Below the pieces are notes generated by a model, which was not told where the DNA came from, ran no database searches, and saw nothing but the letters and a program-made list of their open reading frames with translations. The translations under genes were made by a program, and so were the position numbers. A DNA stretch of 64,000 nucleotides from Rhodoplanes sp. Z2-YC6860 (lineage in GTDB: Bacteria; Pseudomonadota; Alphaproteobacteria; Rhizobiales; Xanthobacteraceae), in contig NZ_CP007440.1 in the NCBI RefSeq assembly GCF_001579845.1, positions 6,594,029 through 6,658,028 of the forward strand, in the 5' to 3' direction. Below, piece by piece: positions 45,347 to 54,605 of this stretch. Numbering within the stretch: position 1 is the stretch's first letter; every line of letters starts with the position of its first letter.

Positions 45347-46153
45347 TCAGGCTGCCTCGTGACCGGTCGTGGCTGCGGTTTTGGCCGCGGTCATGCCGGC
45401 TTGCGCCCCCGGGAGCGTCTTCCGCCAGGGAATCAGCATCGACACGCGTGTCCTGTAGCTGCGGTACTCTTCGCCGAACATCTCGATCAGGTCCCGCTCT
45501 TCAAGCGCGATACCGATGAAGATGTAGGCCGTGGTCACGGCGGCAAACAGCAGGTGGCCCGCCGTCATCGTGGGTGCGACCCAGAACGCGATGATGAACC
45601 CGAGATAGATCGGGTGCCGCACCACCTTGTAGAGCATCGGCGTCTTGAACCGCGCCGGCGGCATCGACCGGCCGGTCAGGTTGTTGGCGACCTGATGCAG
45701 CCCGAACAGCTCGAAATGATTGATCAGGAACGTGCTCAGAAACACCAGGACCCAGCCGATCATCGACACGCCGGTGATCGCGAGCGCGAGCCGCGGATCG
45801 TTGATCTGCCAGAGCACGGCCGGGATCGGCCGCCATTGCCAGAACAGCAGGATCAGCGCCAGACTCGAAAACAGCACATACGTGCTGCGCTCCACCGATC
45901 GGGGGACGTATTGCGTCCACCATTCCTTAAACTGCCTGCGCGCCATCACGCTGTGCTGCACGGCGAACAGCGCCATCAGCAGCAGGTTGACGACCAGCGC
46001 TTCGGCCAGCGGCGCCGCGTTTCCTGTGTCGATCGTTTTAGGTACGAACAGCCCGGTGACGAATCCGATGGCGTAAAGAATCGTTCCGAAGAACGCGAGA
46101 TAGGCAACGAGCCCGTAAAGAAAGCCGATCAAACGTGCCAATGAACGTCCCAT
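45347..46153 (-). CDS. methanethiol S-methyltransferase-like integral membrane protein
   Basis: A 268-residue protein with five to six helices: LIGFLYGLVAYLAFFGTILYAIGFVTGLFVPKTID, FAVQHSVMARRQFKEWW and the C-terminal SAM-binding part LYKVVRHPIYLGFIIAFW...LEERDLIEMFGEEYRSY of the isoprenylcysteine methyltransferase/NnrU fold. The pattern matches MddA, which methylates methanethiol to dimethyl sulfide. The ATG at 46153 has GGGAG six bases upstream. Function is inferred by homology. Confidence 0.8.
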   Translation of the reverse strand: MGRSLARLIGFLYGLVAYLAFFGTILYAIGFVTGLFVPKTIDTGNAAPLAEALVVNLLLMALFAVQHSVMARRQFKEWWTQYVPRSVERSTYVLFSSLALILLFWQWRPIPAVLWQINDPRLALAITGVSMIGWVLVFLSTFLINHFELFGLHQVANNLTGRSMPPARFKTPMLYKVVRHPIYLGFIIAFWVAPTMTAGHLLFAAVTTAYIFIGIALEERDLIEMFGEEYRSYRTRVSMLIPWRKTLPGAQAGMTAAKTAATTGHEAA

Positions 46154-46214
46154 GATATTCTCCCGTCCGAAATGCGCGCTCACGCGCGGAATGAAATCTC
46201 GATCGATTGCGGAA

Positions 46215-46490
46215 TCAGAAGAGCCTCGGAATCGCAAACGCATTCTGCGATGCGGTGACACGACCGGCTTTGGTGCAGGTCTGGCACGACGCGTCAGGGC
46301 TCTCCGAGGGCGGGGCCAGTGCGATCGCGACCAGCATCACGGCGATCGCAGCAGCGACCTTCATGGCAGCGCCGAGCTTGGACGCGTCTTGCATCGCTTG
46401 ATGGCGCGCCGCGTGGATGTCAGCCCGATACCGGTCGAAATCAATCGATCCGTCGAAACGCCGACGGATCGGGTCGAGAGGTGTTGTCAT
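46215..46490 (-). CDS. small single-pass membrane protein, unknown
   Basis: A 91-residue protein: charged N-terminus MTTPLDPIRRRFDGSIDFDRYRADIHAARHQAM, one helix MKVAAAIAVMLVAIALA and a tail with a CQTC pair. The ATG at 46490 has GGAG six bases upstream, which decides against two earlier starts. No family is recognised. The CQTC pair in the probable periplasmic tail could be a redox or metal site. Confidence 0.55.
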   Translation of the reverse strand: MTTPLDPIRRRFDGSIDFDRYRADIHAARHQAMQDASKLGAAMKVAAAIAVMLVAIALAPPSESPDASCQTCTKAGRVTASQNAFAIPRLF

Positions 46491-46775
46491 CTTGGTCTCC
46501 ATCTCCTGTTTCCAGGCCAACCGGGTGCGACCGCGGTCGCGGCCTTCGCGGCGGATCGTGCGCGACATGGCCGCACATGGCTTTGAGGGGACCTTGATTT
46601 GTTCTTGAGATTGTCTTGATTATCCGGCCTTTCCGGCGCCTCCCGATACCGGAGGCACGATTTTCTTTTGCGGACAAAGACTTGGCGAAAGTCGCCAAAA
46701 CGACGTGGGATCAAGGACGCGCGGAGCCGCCGGCCGATCGTCGGCACGGAGCAGGCCAAACCGCAGGAGCGCATA

Positions 46776-48341
46776 TTGCTTTTTAGTTTTGAGAATTGCT
46801 CGCTCGACACCGACCGGCGCGAATTGCACCGCGCGGGCGAAAGCGTCGCGGTCGAACCGCAGGTGTTCGATCTGTTGACCTATCTGGTCGAGCATCGCGA
46901 TCGGGTCGTCACCAAGGACGACATGATCGCCGCGGTCTGGGGTGGACGGATCGTTTCGGAATCGACGCTGACCAGCCGCATCAATGCGGCGCGCAAGGCG
47001 GTCGGCGACAACGGCGACCAGCAGCGGCTGATCCGCACCATCGCCCGCAAAGGCTTCCGGTTCGTCGGTGACGTGCATGTCGATGCCAAGCCCGCGACCA
47101 AGCCCACGGCGGGCGCCGCTGACAGCGAGTCGCGCCGCGCCGCCCTGCCCGCGCTCGATCGACCCGCCATCGCGGTGCTGCCTTTCAGCAACATGAGCGG
47201 CGAGCCGGAGCAGGAATATTTCTCCGACGGCATCAGCGAGGACATCATCACGGCGTTGTCGAAGCTCCGCTGGTTCCTGGTGATCGCGCGCAACTCGTCG
47301 TTCATCTACAAGGGCAAGGCCGTGCATATGAAGCAGGTCGCCGACGAGCTCGGCGTGCGCTACGTGCTCGAAGGCAGCGTCCGCAAGGATGGCGACCGGG
47401 TGCGCATCACGGCCCAGCTCAACGACGTGATGACCGGCAGCCACATCTGGGCCGAGCGTTACGACCGCGAGCTCGCCGGCGTGTTCGCCGTGCAGGACGA
47501 GATCACCGAGGCGATCGTCGCGGCGATCGAGCCGCAGCTCTACGCGGCGGAAAATTTCCGCGCCCAGCGCAAGCCGCCCGACAGCATGGACGCTTGGGAC
47601 CTGGTAATGCGCGCGCTGTCGCATTATTGGCGCATCACGCGGCAGGACAGCGTCGTAGCCGAGGCGCTGCTTGAAAAGGCCATCGCCATCGATCCGCACT
47701 ACGGCCAGGCGCTTGGTGTGCTGGCCACGAGCTACATGTTCTCGGCGCATATGGGCTGGGTCGAGATGGCGAAGGCCATCGAGGTCGCGAAGCGCTCCGC
47801 TCATGCGGCGTTGCAGGCGGACAGCGAGGACCCCTGGGCGCACAACGCGCTCGCCCACGTCTATCTCTTCACCAGCCGCTACGACGACTCGATCGCCGAA
47901 TTCGAGCTGGCGCTGCGGCTCAATCCGAATTTCGCGATGGCGCAGGCCTATTACGGCCTGTCGCTGTCCTACAGCGGCCGCTGGCAGGAGGCCGACGAAG
48001 CAGCGCGCCGCGCGCTGCGCCTGAGCCCGCGCGATCCGTTCTCGGCGGTCTACATGGGGATCGCGTCTTACGCGCAGTTCCTCGGCCGAAACTACGTGGA
48101 GGCGATGCGGCTGGCCCGCGAAGCCATTCGCCTGCGGAGCGATTTTGTCGGCGCGCACCGTGTGCTGACCGCGGCGGCCGGCATGGCCGGACAACGCGAC
48201 GTCGCCGGCGACGCGCTCAAGGACCTGCGGCGCACCCAGCCCAACATTTCGCTCGCCTGGATCGCCAGCAATATGCCGATCCGGCACGACGCCGACCGCG
48301 ACCACTATCTGGAGGGCTTCCGGCGCGCCGGGCTGGAGTAG
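46776..48341 (+). CDS. winged-helix regulator with TolB-like and TPR domains
   Basis: A 521-residue protein with three parts: an OmpR/CadC-like winged helix (VAVEPQVFDLLTYLVEHRDRVVTKDDMIAAVWGGRIVSESTLTSRINAARKAVGD, then RKGFRFVG); a TolB-like/adenylate-cyclase-associated region (IAVLPFSNMSGEPEQEYFSDGISEDIITALSKLRWFLVIARNSSF); and C-terminal TPR repeats (PWAHNALAHVYLFTSRYDDSIAEFELALRLNP). It is probably a one-component regulator with unknown signal. The TTG at 46776 follows GGAGCGCATA; TTG at 46668 is the longer alternative. Confidence 0.85.
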   Translation: MLFSFENCSLDTDRRELHRAGESVAVEPQVFDLLTYLVEHRDRVVTKDDMIAAVWGGRIVSESTLTSRINAARKAVGDNGDQQRLIRTIARKGFRFVGDVHVDAKPATKPTAGAADSESRRAALPALDRPAIAVLPFSNMSGEPEQEYFSDGISEDIITALSKLRWFLVIARNSSFIYKGKAVHMKQVADELGVRYVLEGSVRKDGDRVRITAQLNDVMTGSHIWAERYDRELAGVFAVQDEITEAIVAAIEPQLYAAENFRAQRKPPDSMDAWDLVMRALSHYWRITRQDSVVAEALLEKAIAIDPHYGQALGVLATSYMFSAHMGWVEMAKAIEVAKRSAHAALQADSEDPWAHNALAHVYLFTSRYDDSIAEFELALRLNPNFAMAQAYYGLSLSYSGRWQEADEAARRALRLSPRDPFSAVYMGIASYAQFLGRNYVEAMRLAREAIRLRSDFVGAHRVLTAAAGMAGQRDVAGDALKDLRRTQPNISLAWIASNMPIRHDADRDHYLEGFRRAGLE

Positions 48342-48404
48342 ATGCCGTCAGACAATCCATTTGGCCGGGTATCACTCGCGCTTTCGTGCCCGACCAAAGA
48401 GTCG

Positions 48405-49748
48405 TTACATCGCAATGCGAAGGTTCGATAGCGCTGTCCCGATCTGGTTGAACGTCGTAACGATCTGGTTTGCCGTCGTCAGCAGGAAGAACTTGGAAGA
48501 GTCACTCGCGCAATTCTTTAAAAGCGTGGATGTCGGATCACCTCCCGTGTTGACCTGCACGGTGTAGAGCGTGATGCCGGCGGCCTTTGCATTTGCGCAG
48601 GTGAGTGCTTGGCGATTGTCAATCGAGGTCTGGCTCGTATACCAACGGTCTTGAGTGTTCAAACCGTCAGTCAGCAAAATGATGACCTGACTGTACTTGT
48701 AATTCGGGTCCATCGCCGGGGGACTCGGGAATGGACCTCCGCCGACCAACGATTGCCAACCGAGCTGGAGGCCAATGGCCTGGTTGGTATTTCCGTTTGG
48801 CGACATACGGTTGACCAGCGAGGTCATTGACGACCAGTCGTAGTTCAAAGCCATGATCGCTGCGGCGGGGCAAGACGCGTACTGCTCGGCAGGATAGAGT
48901 GTTGGAACATTGTTTATGCTTGGCGTCGTCACGTTGGTGTCGTAGGCACCGGCGGCAGGGCCGTTAGAATTGCCTCGGTCGGTAACACATCCGTTCCAAG
49001 TGCTGTGGTCGGCAGGCGTCCAGGTCTTGCCGTGGGCCTCACAATCGCTCTGGCTGTCGCTGTATTTCGATCTGCTGCACGAACCATTGTTGGCATCCCA
49101 GTCCGTCCAGTCGATCCAAGCGGCCTCGTAGTTGCTGGGGCCAACGTTGACGTCCTTCACGAATGGAATGACGGATACGTAGACGTCGCCGGTGTTGGTC
49201 GCGGCAGCTTGCAATTGCGACAGCAAACTCTTCGTGGCCGTGATCAACGCCGGCATCTTGCCGTCATCGGCCATCGAACCAGTGTTGTCGAGCACGAGGG
49301 CGACGCGAAGTTTGGTGTTCCCCCATTTGACCTCCGAGGTCGCGCCGGTGGTCATGGTGCCGACGCCGAACACGCTCATGAAATTGGCTTTCACGCTGGC
49401 TCGCGCGCTAAGCAAAACTTGAGAGCCGCCGCTGGTGCTGTATGTCGCAGTCACAGTCAGGCTGCTCGCTTCGGGTCGATTGAATAGCGCCTTTACGTAG
49501 TTGTCGGCTTGGGTCTGAAGTTGAGAACTGGTCATGCTCGCTGCTGTTTTGGAGAGCATAAGCGCAGTCGAGTCGGTGGCGACCTGAAGCGCCGTCTTGA
49601 CCGAGTTGGCATTGCTATAGTCAACCGCGGCACCAACGAAACTGACAAGTGGGAGCGATGCCAGCGCAAAGGTAACGGTGACGTTGGCGCGGTTTGCCGC
49701 GCGCAACTCGCGCAGAACCTGGAAAAAGCGCAGCAATAAAGCATTCAT
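48405..49748 (-). CDS. TadE/TadG-like pilus-assembly protein with von Willebrand A domain
   Basis: A 447-residue envelope protein. The N-terminus RAANRANVTVTFALASLPLVSFVGAAVDYSNANSVKTALQVATDSTALML is the TadG/Flp-pilus motif with a single membrane helix. A vWA domain follows with the MIDAS motif LVLDNTGSMADDGKMPALI and VIILLTDGLNTQDRW. The insert between them is Asn/Ser/Asp-rich with several cysteines. The DNA is less G+C-rich than its neighbours. No other tad genes lie nearby, so it may be an orphan vWA protein. Confidence 0.85.
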   Translation of the reverse strand: MNALLLRFFQVLRELRAANRANVTVTFALASLPLVSFVGAAVDYSNANSVKTALQVATDSTALMLSKTAASMTSSQLQTQADNYVKALFNRPEASSLTVTATYSTSGGSQVLLSARASVKANFMSVFGVGTMTTGATSEVKWGNTKLRVALVLDNTGSMADDGKMPALITATKSLLSQLQAAATNTGDVYVSVIPFVKDVNVGPSNYEAAWIDWTDWDANNGSCSRSKYSDSQSDCEAHGKTWTPADHSTWNGCVTDRGNSNGPAAGAYDTNVTTPSINNVPTLYPAEQYASCPAAAIMALNYDWSSMTSLVNRMSPNGNTNQAIGLQLGWQSLVGGGPFPSPPAMDPNYKYSQVIILLTDGLNTQDRWYTSQTSIDNRQALTCANAKAAGITLYTVQVNTGGDPTSTLLKNCASDSSKFFLLTTANQIVTTFNQIGTALSNLRIAM

Positions 49749-50092
49749 GGCAGCCGCCTGAATCTGGTTTCAAGCGAGACCAATAAACGCTAGACGATGC
49801 GGCTTCTATTAATAGGATCGCAAAAATTCGCCGAAACTGACAGAACGCGCCATCGCCAATGACTTTGGTCAAAAAAACCTCGAATGGATTTTTTGAAAGC
49901 GATCGGATTCGTTATCGGTTTGGTCACTCTACCCTCGCCTCTACACCCTGTGAGAGAAGCGCTACGGTTATCGGCGGATTCATGCTGCTGCCGCGCCGGA
50001 AACAGACTCTCATGTCGGCTACGCTCCCGATAACGACATGAAAGCGGTCATCGATTGATTCGGCGAAGCGCCGGAAGACGACATCCGCCAAA
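49749..50092. other. 344-base gap without a supported gene
   Basis: Lies between the TadG-like gene start and the decayed gene at 50093-50264. It is less G+C-rich, with short A/T runs (AAAAAAA near 49871); it probably holds the TadG promoter and no coding frame that can be supported. Confidence 0.5.
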
Positions 50093-50264
50093 CTATTCGA
50101 TCACTTCGTCGGCGCGGGCGATCCGGCCGGGCTCTCGCCCTTGAGAATGCGGTCGAGGTGATCGCCGCGCCTCGCCACTGATCACGTTGGTCCGGGCCGT
50201 ACGAGATCAGCCCGTCGTCATTTGCAAAATAACGATTTTGGCTGCGCGTCAGCGAGTCCACGTC
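50093..50264 (-). pseudogene. 3' remnant of an ABC transporter substrate-binding gene (TrpX-like)
   Basis: Broken coding signal read on the minus strand in three frames: first FANDDGLISYGPDQRDQWRG, then DHLDRILKGESPAGSPAPTK in another frame, then RIARADEVIE with stop TAG at 50093. These match, in order, the C-terminal part of uncharacterised ABC substrate-binding proteins (GGLISYG...DQWRRAA, VDRILKGEKPADLP...PTK, ARADEVIE). At least one frameshift and one deletion separate the pieces. The 5' part is gone. The remnant abuts the L,D-transpeptidase gene. Confidence 0.75.
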
Positions 50265-51455
50265 CTAGTCGGCGCGTGACGCCGCAGGTACAGCTATGTC
50301 GAGATTCGGCATGTGAGCCGCACGCGGGACCGCACCGGCAGTCCGACTGAGCGCCTGCATCCGTTCGTACTCTGCCATCAGCAGCTCGACCGGGTGCTGA
50401 GCGAGATCGAGGCCGATCTTTTTTGAAAATCCTACCCGGTCCGGAAACTGCGCGCGGAAGACCTCATTCATTCCGCCGTCCATTTCGCTGTAAACAGGCG
50501 CGGATCGCACATTGTCTTCGAGCAGTCGCGCGTATTCGATCTCGTCCGCGCGTTGCTTCTCCAGCGCCGGGCCTGCGATTTTCGGATCCACGACAAAGCT
50601 CGGGCACGGACCGGTGGATTTGAACACGAGCGGCTTCGGTGAATTCGGGGGACGTTGCGCGTCGAAGACATACTGGCGATTGCACACGTCCACCTTCGGT
50701 TCGAGATGGGTCGCCTCGAAGTGATCGTTGCCGATCTTGAGCATCTTCCAAAAGGCCAGGTTCCGATTGTTCCGATGCCGCGCCAAATTCGCCGGCGTCA
50801 TGCGGAACGGATAGGCCTGGACCTGGAATGACGGCCGGCCGCCCAGAAACGACTCGCGCGCCAGCGAATAGATTTCGCTGATCTGTCCGTCGGTCATGGC
50901 AAAGCAACCGACCGACAGGCAGTCGCCGTGGATCATCAGCAGGCTGCCTTCACGGCGGTTGGCCTTGTCGAAGCTGTTGGGAAACCCGGTGTTGATGGCA
51001 AGATAGTAGTTGGAGTTGGGGTTCATCAGATTGGGCGTAATTCGATAGAACCCCTCCGGAGCCTGACGGTCGCCCTCGCGCAACTTCGGCCCGAGATCGC
51101 CCGACCACCGGCAGATCGGATAGGTCTTGAGGATCGCAAAACGGCCGGTGACGTCCTGTTTCCAGACTTCAAGCTCCGCCTCTTCCTTGAAGACGCGCAC
51201 AAGGATCGGCGAATGGATCGGCATCTGCTTTTGCCGGAGCAGCGAGAGCAGTTCGGGCGGCAGCGGCTTCGTCGCCTTGGCGGGCAACTTGGGAACCGGC
51301 TTGGCAGGCAGATTTGCCGGTGGCGTGCCAGGCAGCTCGGCAGGCAATGACTTGCTGTTCTGGTCGGGGCTTTGACCAAGGCACGTGACCGGCGCCAACG
51401 CGGCGGCAGAAACCGCCGTCAGTACAAGCGCACGGAGCACCGTCGCGCGGATCAT
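50265..51455 (-). CDS. L,D-transpeptidase family murein enzyme
   Basis: A 396-residue exported protein with signal peptide (MIRATVLRALVLTAVSAAALA) and a proline-rich linker of about 45 residues. The YkuD-type catalytic motif is LLMIHGDCLSVGCFAM, with His176 and Cys184. Upstream it has FAILKTYPICRWSGDLGPKLREGDRQAPEGFYRI. It likely cross-links peptidoglycan or anchors proteins to it. The ATG at 51455 follows GGGAGAGGCA. Confidence 0.88.
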   Translation of the reverse strand: MIRATVLRALVLTAVSAAALAPVTCLGQSPDQNSKSLPAELPGTPPANLPAKPVPKLPAKATKPLPPELLSLLRQKQMPIHSPILVRVFKEEAELEVWKQDVTGRFAILKTYPICRWSGDLGPKLREGDRQAPEGFYRITPNLMNPNSNYYLAINTGFPNSFDKANRREGSLLMIHGDCLSVGCFAMTDGQISEIYSLARESFLGGRPSFQVQAYPFRMTPANLARHRNNRNLAFWKMLKIGNDHFEATHLEPKVDVCNRQYVFDAQRPPNSPKPLVFKSTGPCPSFVVDPKIAGPALEKQRADEIEYARLLEDNVRSAPVYSEMDGGMNEVFRAQFPDRVGFSKKIGLDLAQHPVELLMAEYERMQALSRTAGAVPRAAHMPNLDIAVPAASRAD

Positions 51456-51686
51456 TGCCTCTCCCTTCAATCTCTTATCATTCATAACACTTTTGATTGC
51501 CGCGCGAGACGCCCTGTCAGGAAAATCCCGTCAGCACGCCGGGCATTACGATGCATTTCATCGGAAGTAACGAGTTGCTTGCCATGTCCACGTCAAATTC
51601 GCGCCGACGTGTCGGATGTTATGCCGTGCTTTTTCGTCTGCAGATTATCGTCGCATTGAAACATCACGTTCTCAGAGGCAAGCGAC

Positions 51687-53549
51687 ATGCGTCCGAAGTG
51701 GTGGATGGATTGGACCGCGGATCAAGGCGGCTTCGACTTCAACAACAATGATGCATTTGATTTCGTTTTCGACCAGTCGTCGATCAAGACTCATATTACG
51801 CCGGAGCACCACGGCCTTGGCACCGCGGCCTCGGACAATCTGGCCGGGCTGCTGCTTGTTGATGGCGACGGCGAGGTCGTTTCGGCATTCAGCCACGCGA
51901 CGGGCGGAGGAAGCACCTCCGGCACCGGCAGCGGCGCGAGCGGAACAACGACCACCGCGGGCGCAGCCTCGACATCGCCCTTCGTGATCAATGTCACCTA
52001 TGACGCAAGCGTCGCGAACGCGCCCGCTGCCTTCAAGACAGTGGTCTCCAACGTGGTCCAGTATCTGGAGAGCCACTTCACCGATCACGTCACGATCAAT
52101 ATCGCGGTGGGCTATGGCGAGGTCGGCGGCTACAGCCTGGGCTCCGGGGCGCTGGGCGAAAGCCTCACCTACCTGTCGAGCTACAGCTACGCGTCCATCA
52201 AAAATGCGCTGGTTGCCGATGCCAAGACGGCCGACGATGCGTCCGCGGTGGCGACTCTTCCGGCGACGAGCCCGGTGAGCGGCACGTTCTGGACGTCGAC
52301 TGCGGAAGCCAAGGCTCTCGGGCTCATGGGCACCAGCAGCAGCCTCGACGGCTATGTCGGCTTCGCGGCCGGCAATCTGTTCGACTACGACAACAGCAAC
52401 GGCGTCAGCGCCGGACTCTATGACTTCTATGGCACGGTCGCCCACGAGATCACCGAGGTGATGGGCCGCGCTCTTCTGGTCGGCGGCACCATCGGCAGCA
52501 CGTCACACAGCTATTACCCGCTCGACCTCTTCCATTATTCGGCCAGTGGCGTTCGTGATTTTTCGGGAACAACGCCGGGTTATTTCTCGATCAACGGCGG
52601 CGCCACGAATCTCGACAGCTTCAACACCAACCCGGGTGGCGACTTCGGGGATTGGGCCGCGAGCGCCGGCAACGACTCGTTCCTTGCTTACAGCCCATCG
52701 GGAGTGGTGAACGGCATCTCGCAGACTGACCTCAGGGAGCTCGACGTTCTCGGATGGGACGCAGGTTCGAGCGGTTCGCCCACCGGTCCGACACCCGCCC
52801 TGCCGGATCTCACGGTGACCGGCTTCTCGTTTACCGGATCGCATTTCAGCTATCACATCAGCAACGTCGGAGCCGGCGCGGCGGCAAGTTCGACCGCGGG
52901 CATTTACGTCTCGTCGAGTCCGACCGGTTCGCAAAGCCTGATCGGCACCTTCAGCACTGCGGCGCTGGGAGCCGGCACCTCGGATACGGAAACGGGGTCG
53001 ATCACCTGGGGAGCGAACACGACACCGGGCACTTATTACATCAGTGTGACCGCCGATTACGGAAACGCCGTCGCCGAGAGCAACGAAAGCAACAACCAGT
53101 CTCCGAAGATCGCAGTCGTTCTCGGCAATAGCAGCGCAAACACGCTGACCGGGACAACCGGAAACGACGTGCTGATCGGATTGGGAGGCAAGGACACTCT
53201 GACAGGCGGCGCCGGCGCCGATCAGTTCGTGTTCAACACCGCAGTCACGAAAACATCTCCCGTCGCAACCATCACAGACTTCAGCCACACCCAAGGCGAC
53301 CGGATCGATCTCGATCACACGATCTTCAGCGCGTTGACGCAGGTCGGCGTCGGTTCGCCTCTCGCGGCAGCGGATTTCTACGCGAGCAGCAACGGCACCG
53401 CGCATCTTGCGACCGATCGCGTCCTCTACAACGTTACCACGGGCGCGTTGTACTATGATGCCGATGGAACCGGCACGAAGGCGCCGGTCCAGATCGCGGT
53501 GCTGGCCCAGCACCCGACGTTGACAGCCAGTGACTTTCTCGTGGTGTAG
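51687..53549 (+). CDS. secreted metalloprotease-like protein with CARDB and RTX domains
   Basis: A 620-residue protein without a signal peptide. Residues 100-365 resemble the NF038122-type metalloprotease domain, with [11 protein letters not shown] at 251-261: HEITE is a zincin-like HExxE/H variant. A CARDB domain at about 368-470 ([10 protein letters not shown] ... ESNNQSP) is an adhesion-type fold, and an RTX calcium-binding repeat follows ([28 protein letters not shown]). The chain ends DFLVV, the hydrophobic tail of type I secretion substrates. No type I exporter gene is nearby. An AGAGGC site precedes the ATG. Confidence 0.8.
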   Translation: MRPKWWMDWTADQGGFDFNNNDAFDFVFDQSSIKTHITPEHHGLGTAASDNLAGLLLVDGDGEVVSAFSHATGGGSTSGTGSGASGTTTTAGAASTSPFVINVTYDASVANAPAAFKTVVSNVVQYLESHFTDHVTINIAVGYGEVGGYSLGSGALGESLTYLSSYSYASIKNALVADAKTADDASAVATLPATSPVSGTFWTSTAEAKALGLMGTSSSLDGYVGFAAGNLFDYDNSNGVSAGLYDFYGTVAHEITEVMGRALLVGGTIGSTSHSYYPLDLFHYSASGVRDFSGTTPGYFSINGGATNLDSFNTNPGGDFGDWAASAGNDSFLAYSPSGVVNGISQTDLRELDVLGWDAGSSGSPTGPTPALPDLTVTGFSFTGSHFSYHISNVGAGAAASSTAGIYVSSSPTGSQSLIGTFSTAALGAGTSDTETGSITWGANTTPGTYYISVTADYGNAVAESNESNNQSPKIAVVLGNSSANTLTGTTGNDVLIGLGGKDTLTGGAGADQFVFNTAVTKTSPVATITDFSHTQGDRIDLDHTIFSALTQVGVGSPLAAADFYASSNGTAHLATDRVLYNVTTGALYYDADGTGTKAPVQIAVLAQHPTLTASDFLVV

Positions 53550-53668
53550 ACCGGCGGTGGGTCTGCATCGTTTGGAACTTGAGACCGGAGAGCCTTTACG
53601 CGCTCGTTGCGTGCGCACCGGCCGCATCTATACTGCCAAAACCGAAACGCATTATCCGGCCAACCGCA

Positions 53669-54202
53669 TTGCTCAAACGATTAGCCATTGTGGTCACATT
53701 TCTCGTCGCCGCACTCGATTCGATTCGAGCAGCAGAAACGACCGCCGCGGGCCTTTGGGAAAAAACCGAGGACGGGCAGCCGGTGGTCTGGGTGCTGATC
53801 GTCGAGCGGCCGAACAATCTCTTTGAGGGCGCCTTCGCGAAGATGTTCGAGGCCCGGGAGGTCAATCATCCGGATTTCTGCACAAAGTGCACCGGCGACC
53901 GGAAGAACCAGCCCGTGCTCGGCCTGTCATTCATCCGTGACATGAAGCGCAACGGGCTCGGCTACGAGAACGGCAATGTCCTCGATCCGCGCGACGGTAG
54001 CGTCTACCACGCGAAGATGACGCTCAGTCGCGACGGTCAGCAACTCACGCTGCGGGGCTATCTGGGTATTCCGATGTTCGGCATGGACGAGGTTTGGCAT
54101 CGGCTGCCCGACACCATGATCGCCCAGATCGATCCAGCTGTCGTCGCGAAGTGGCTGCCCAATCAGACGCAGAGCACGCCGCCGCGCGCTCCGCGACGTT
54201 GA
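53669..54202 (+). CDS. DUF2147 exported protein
   Basis: A 177-residue protein with a signal peptide ([22 protein letters not shown]) and the DUF2147 core: [27 protein letters not shown], a CTKC pair, [13 protein letters not shown]...[48 protein letters not shown]. The start is uncertain: TTG at 53669 puts the signal peptide at the N-terminus, while an earlier TTG at 53579 lacks a ribosome site. It is probably periplasmic with unknown activity. Confidence 0.8.
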   Translation: MLKRLAIVVTFLVAALDSIRAAETTAAGLWEKTEDGQPVVWVLIVERPNNLFEGAFAKMFEAREVNHPDFCTKCTGDRKNQPVLGLSFIRDMKRNGLGYENGNVLDPRDGSVYHAKMTLSRDGQQLTLRGYLGIPMFGMDEVWHRLPDTMIAQIDPAVVAKWLPNQTQSTPPRAPRR

Positions 54203-54317
54203 TGGCCCGTTTCGACGGCGCGCCAGTCCTCGGTTATCCACCGGACCGCTCCCTGCCGCGGTGCTGCCATGTTGTTGCCTCCCCATGGGCGCGGGGTGAA
54301 TCGTTGGGGGGCGAACG

Positions 54318-54551
54318 ATGTCGGTGGGATGGCGATTGCTTGTGCAGCGGGGAAAGCGCGTCGAGCACTTCGTGGCTCAGGCGACCAGCGAAATGGCGGC
54401 CATCGCTGCGGTGCGCAAGCGACGCGGGATGGAGAAGGCCGTCATTGTCGCAAGCGGGATTGCGTCCGACGACGATCTGGTGGGGCTCGGGCTCAAGGAT
54501 GGTGAGGCTCAGCGGACGGCGGTGCCGAGGCAGTCGAATCCAGAGCCGTAG
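54318..54551 (+). CDS. hypothetical small protein
   Basis: A 77-residue product, VQRGKRVEHFVAQATSEMAAIAAVRKRRGMEKAVIVASGIASDDDLVGLGLKDGEAQR, with alternating strand and helix signal. The GGGGGGCGAACG tract just upstream of the ATG is a good ribosome site. No family is recognised; it looks like a small conserved alpha/beta protein of the Bradyrhizobium group. Confidence 0.5.
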   Translation: MSVGWRLLVQRGKRVEHFVAQATSEMAAIAAVRKRRGMEKAVIVASGIASDDDLVGLGLKDGEAQRTAVPRQSNPEP

Positions 54552-54605
54552 TTACCAGGCGGATTGATGGTGCCAGTGCCGGCGTAGCTCTGAGGCGTGC
54601 GGCGC

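Noticed and set aside
46620-48305. Long minus-strand frame opposite the winged-helix/TPR gene
   Set aside because: The other strand has clear domains; this frame is composition-driven.
50019-50261. A possible 80-codon gene on the minus strand
   Set aside because: The product changes frame relative to the homologous binding protein and matches its C-terminus only piecewise, so it is a remnant, not a functional gene.
51497-51751. Small plus-strand frame before the metalloprotease
   Set aside because: No ribosome site or family pattern, and it overlaps the well-supported start at 51687 in another frame.
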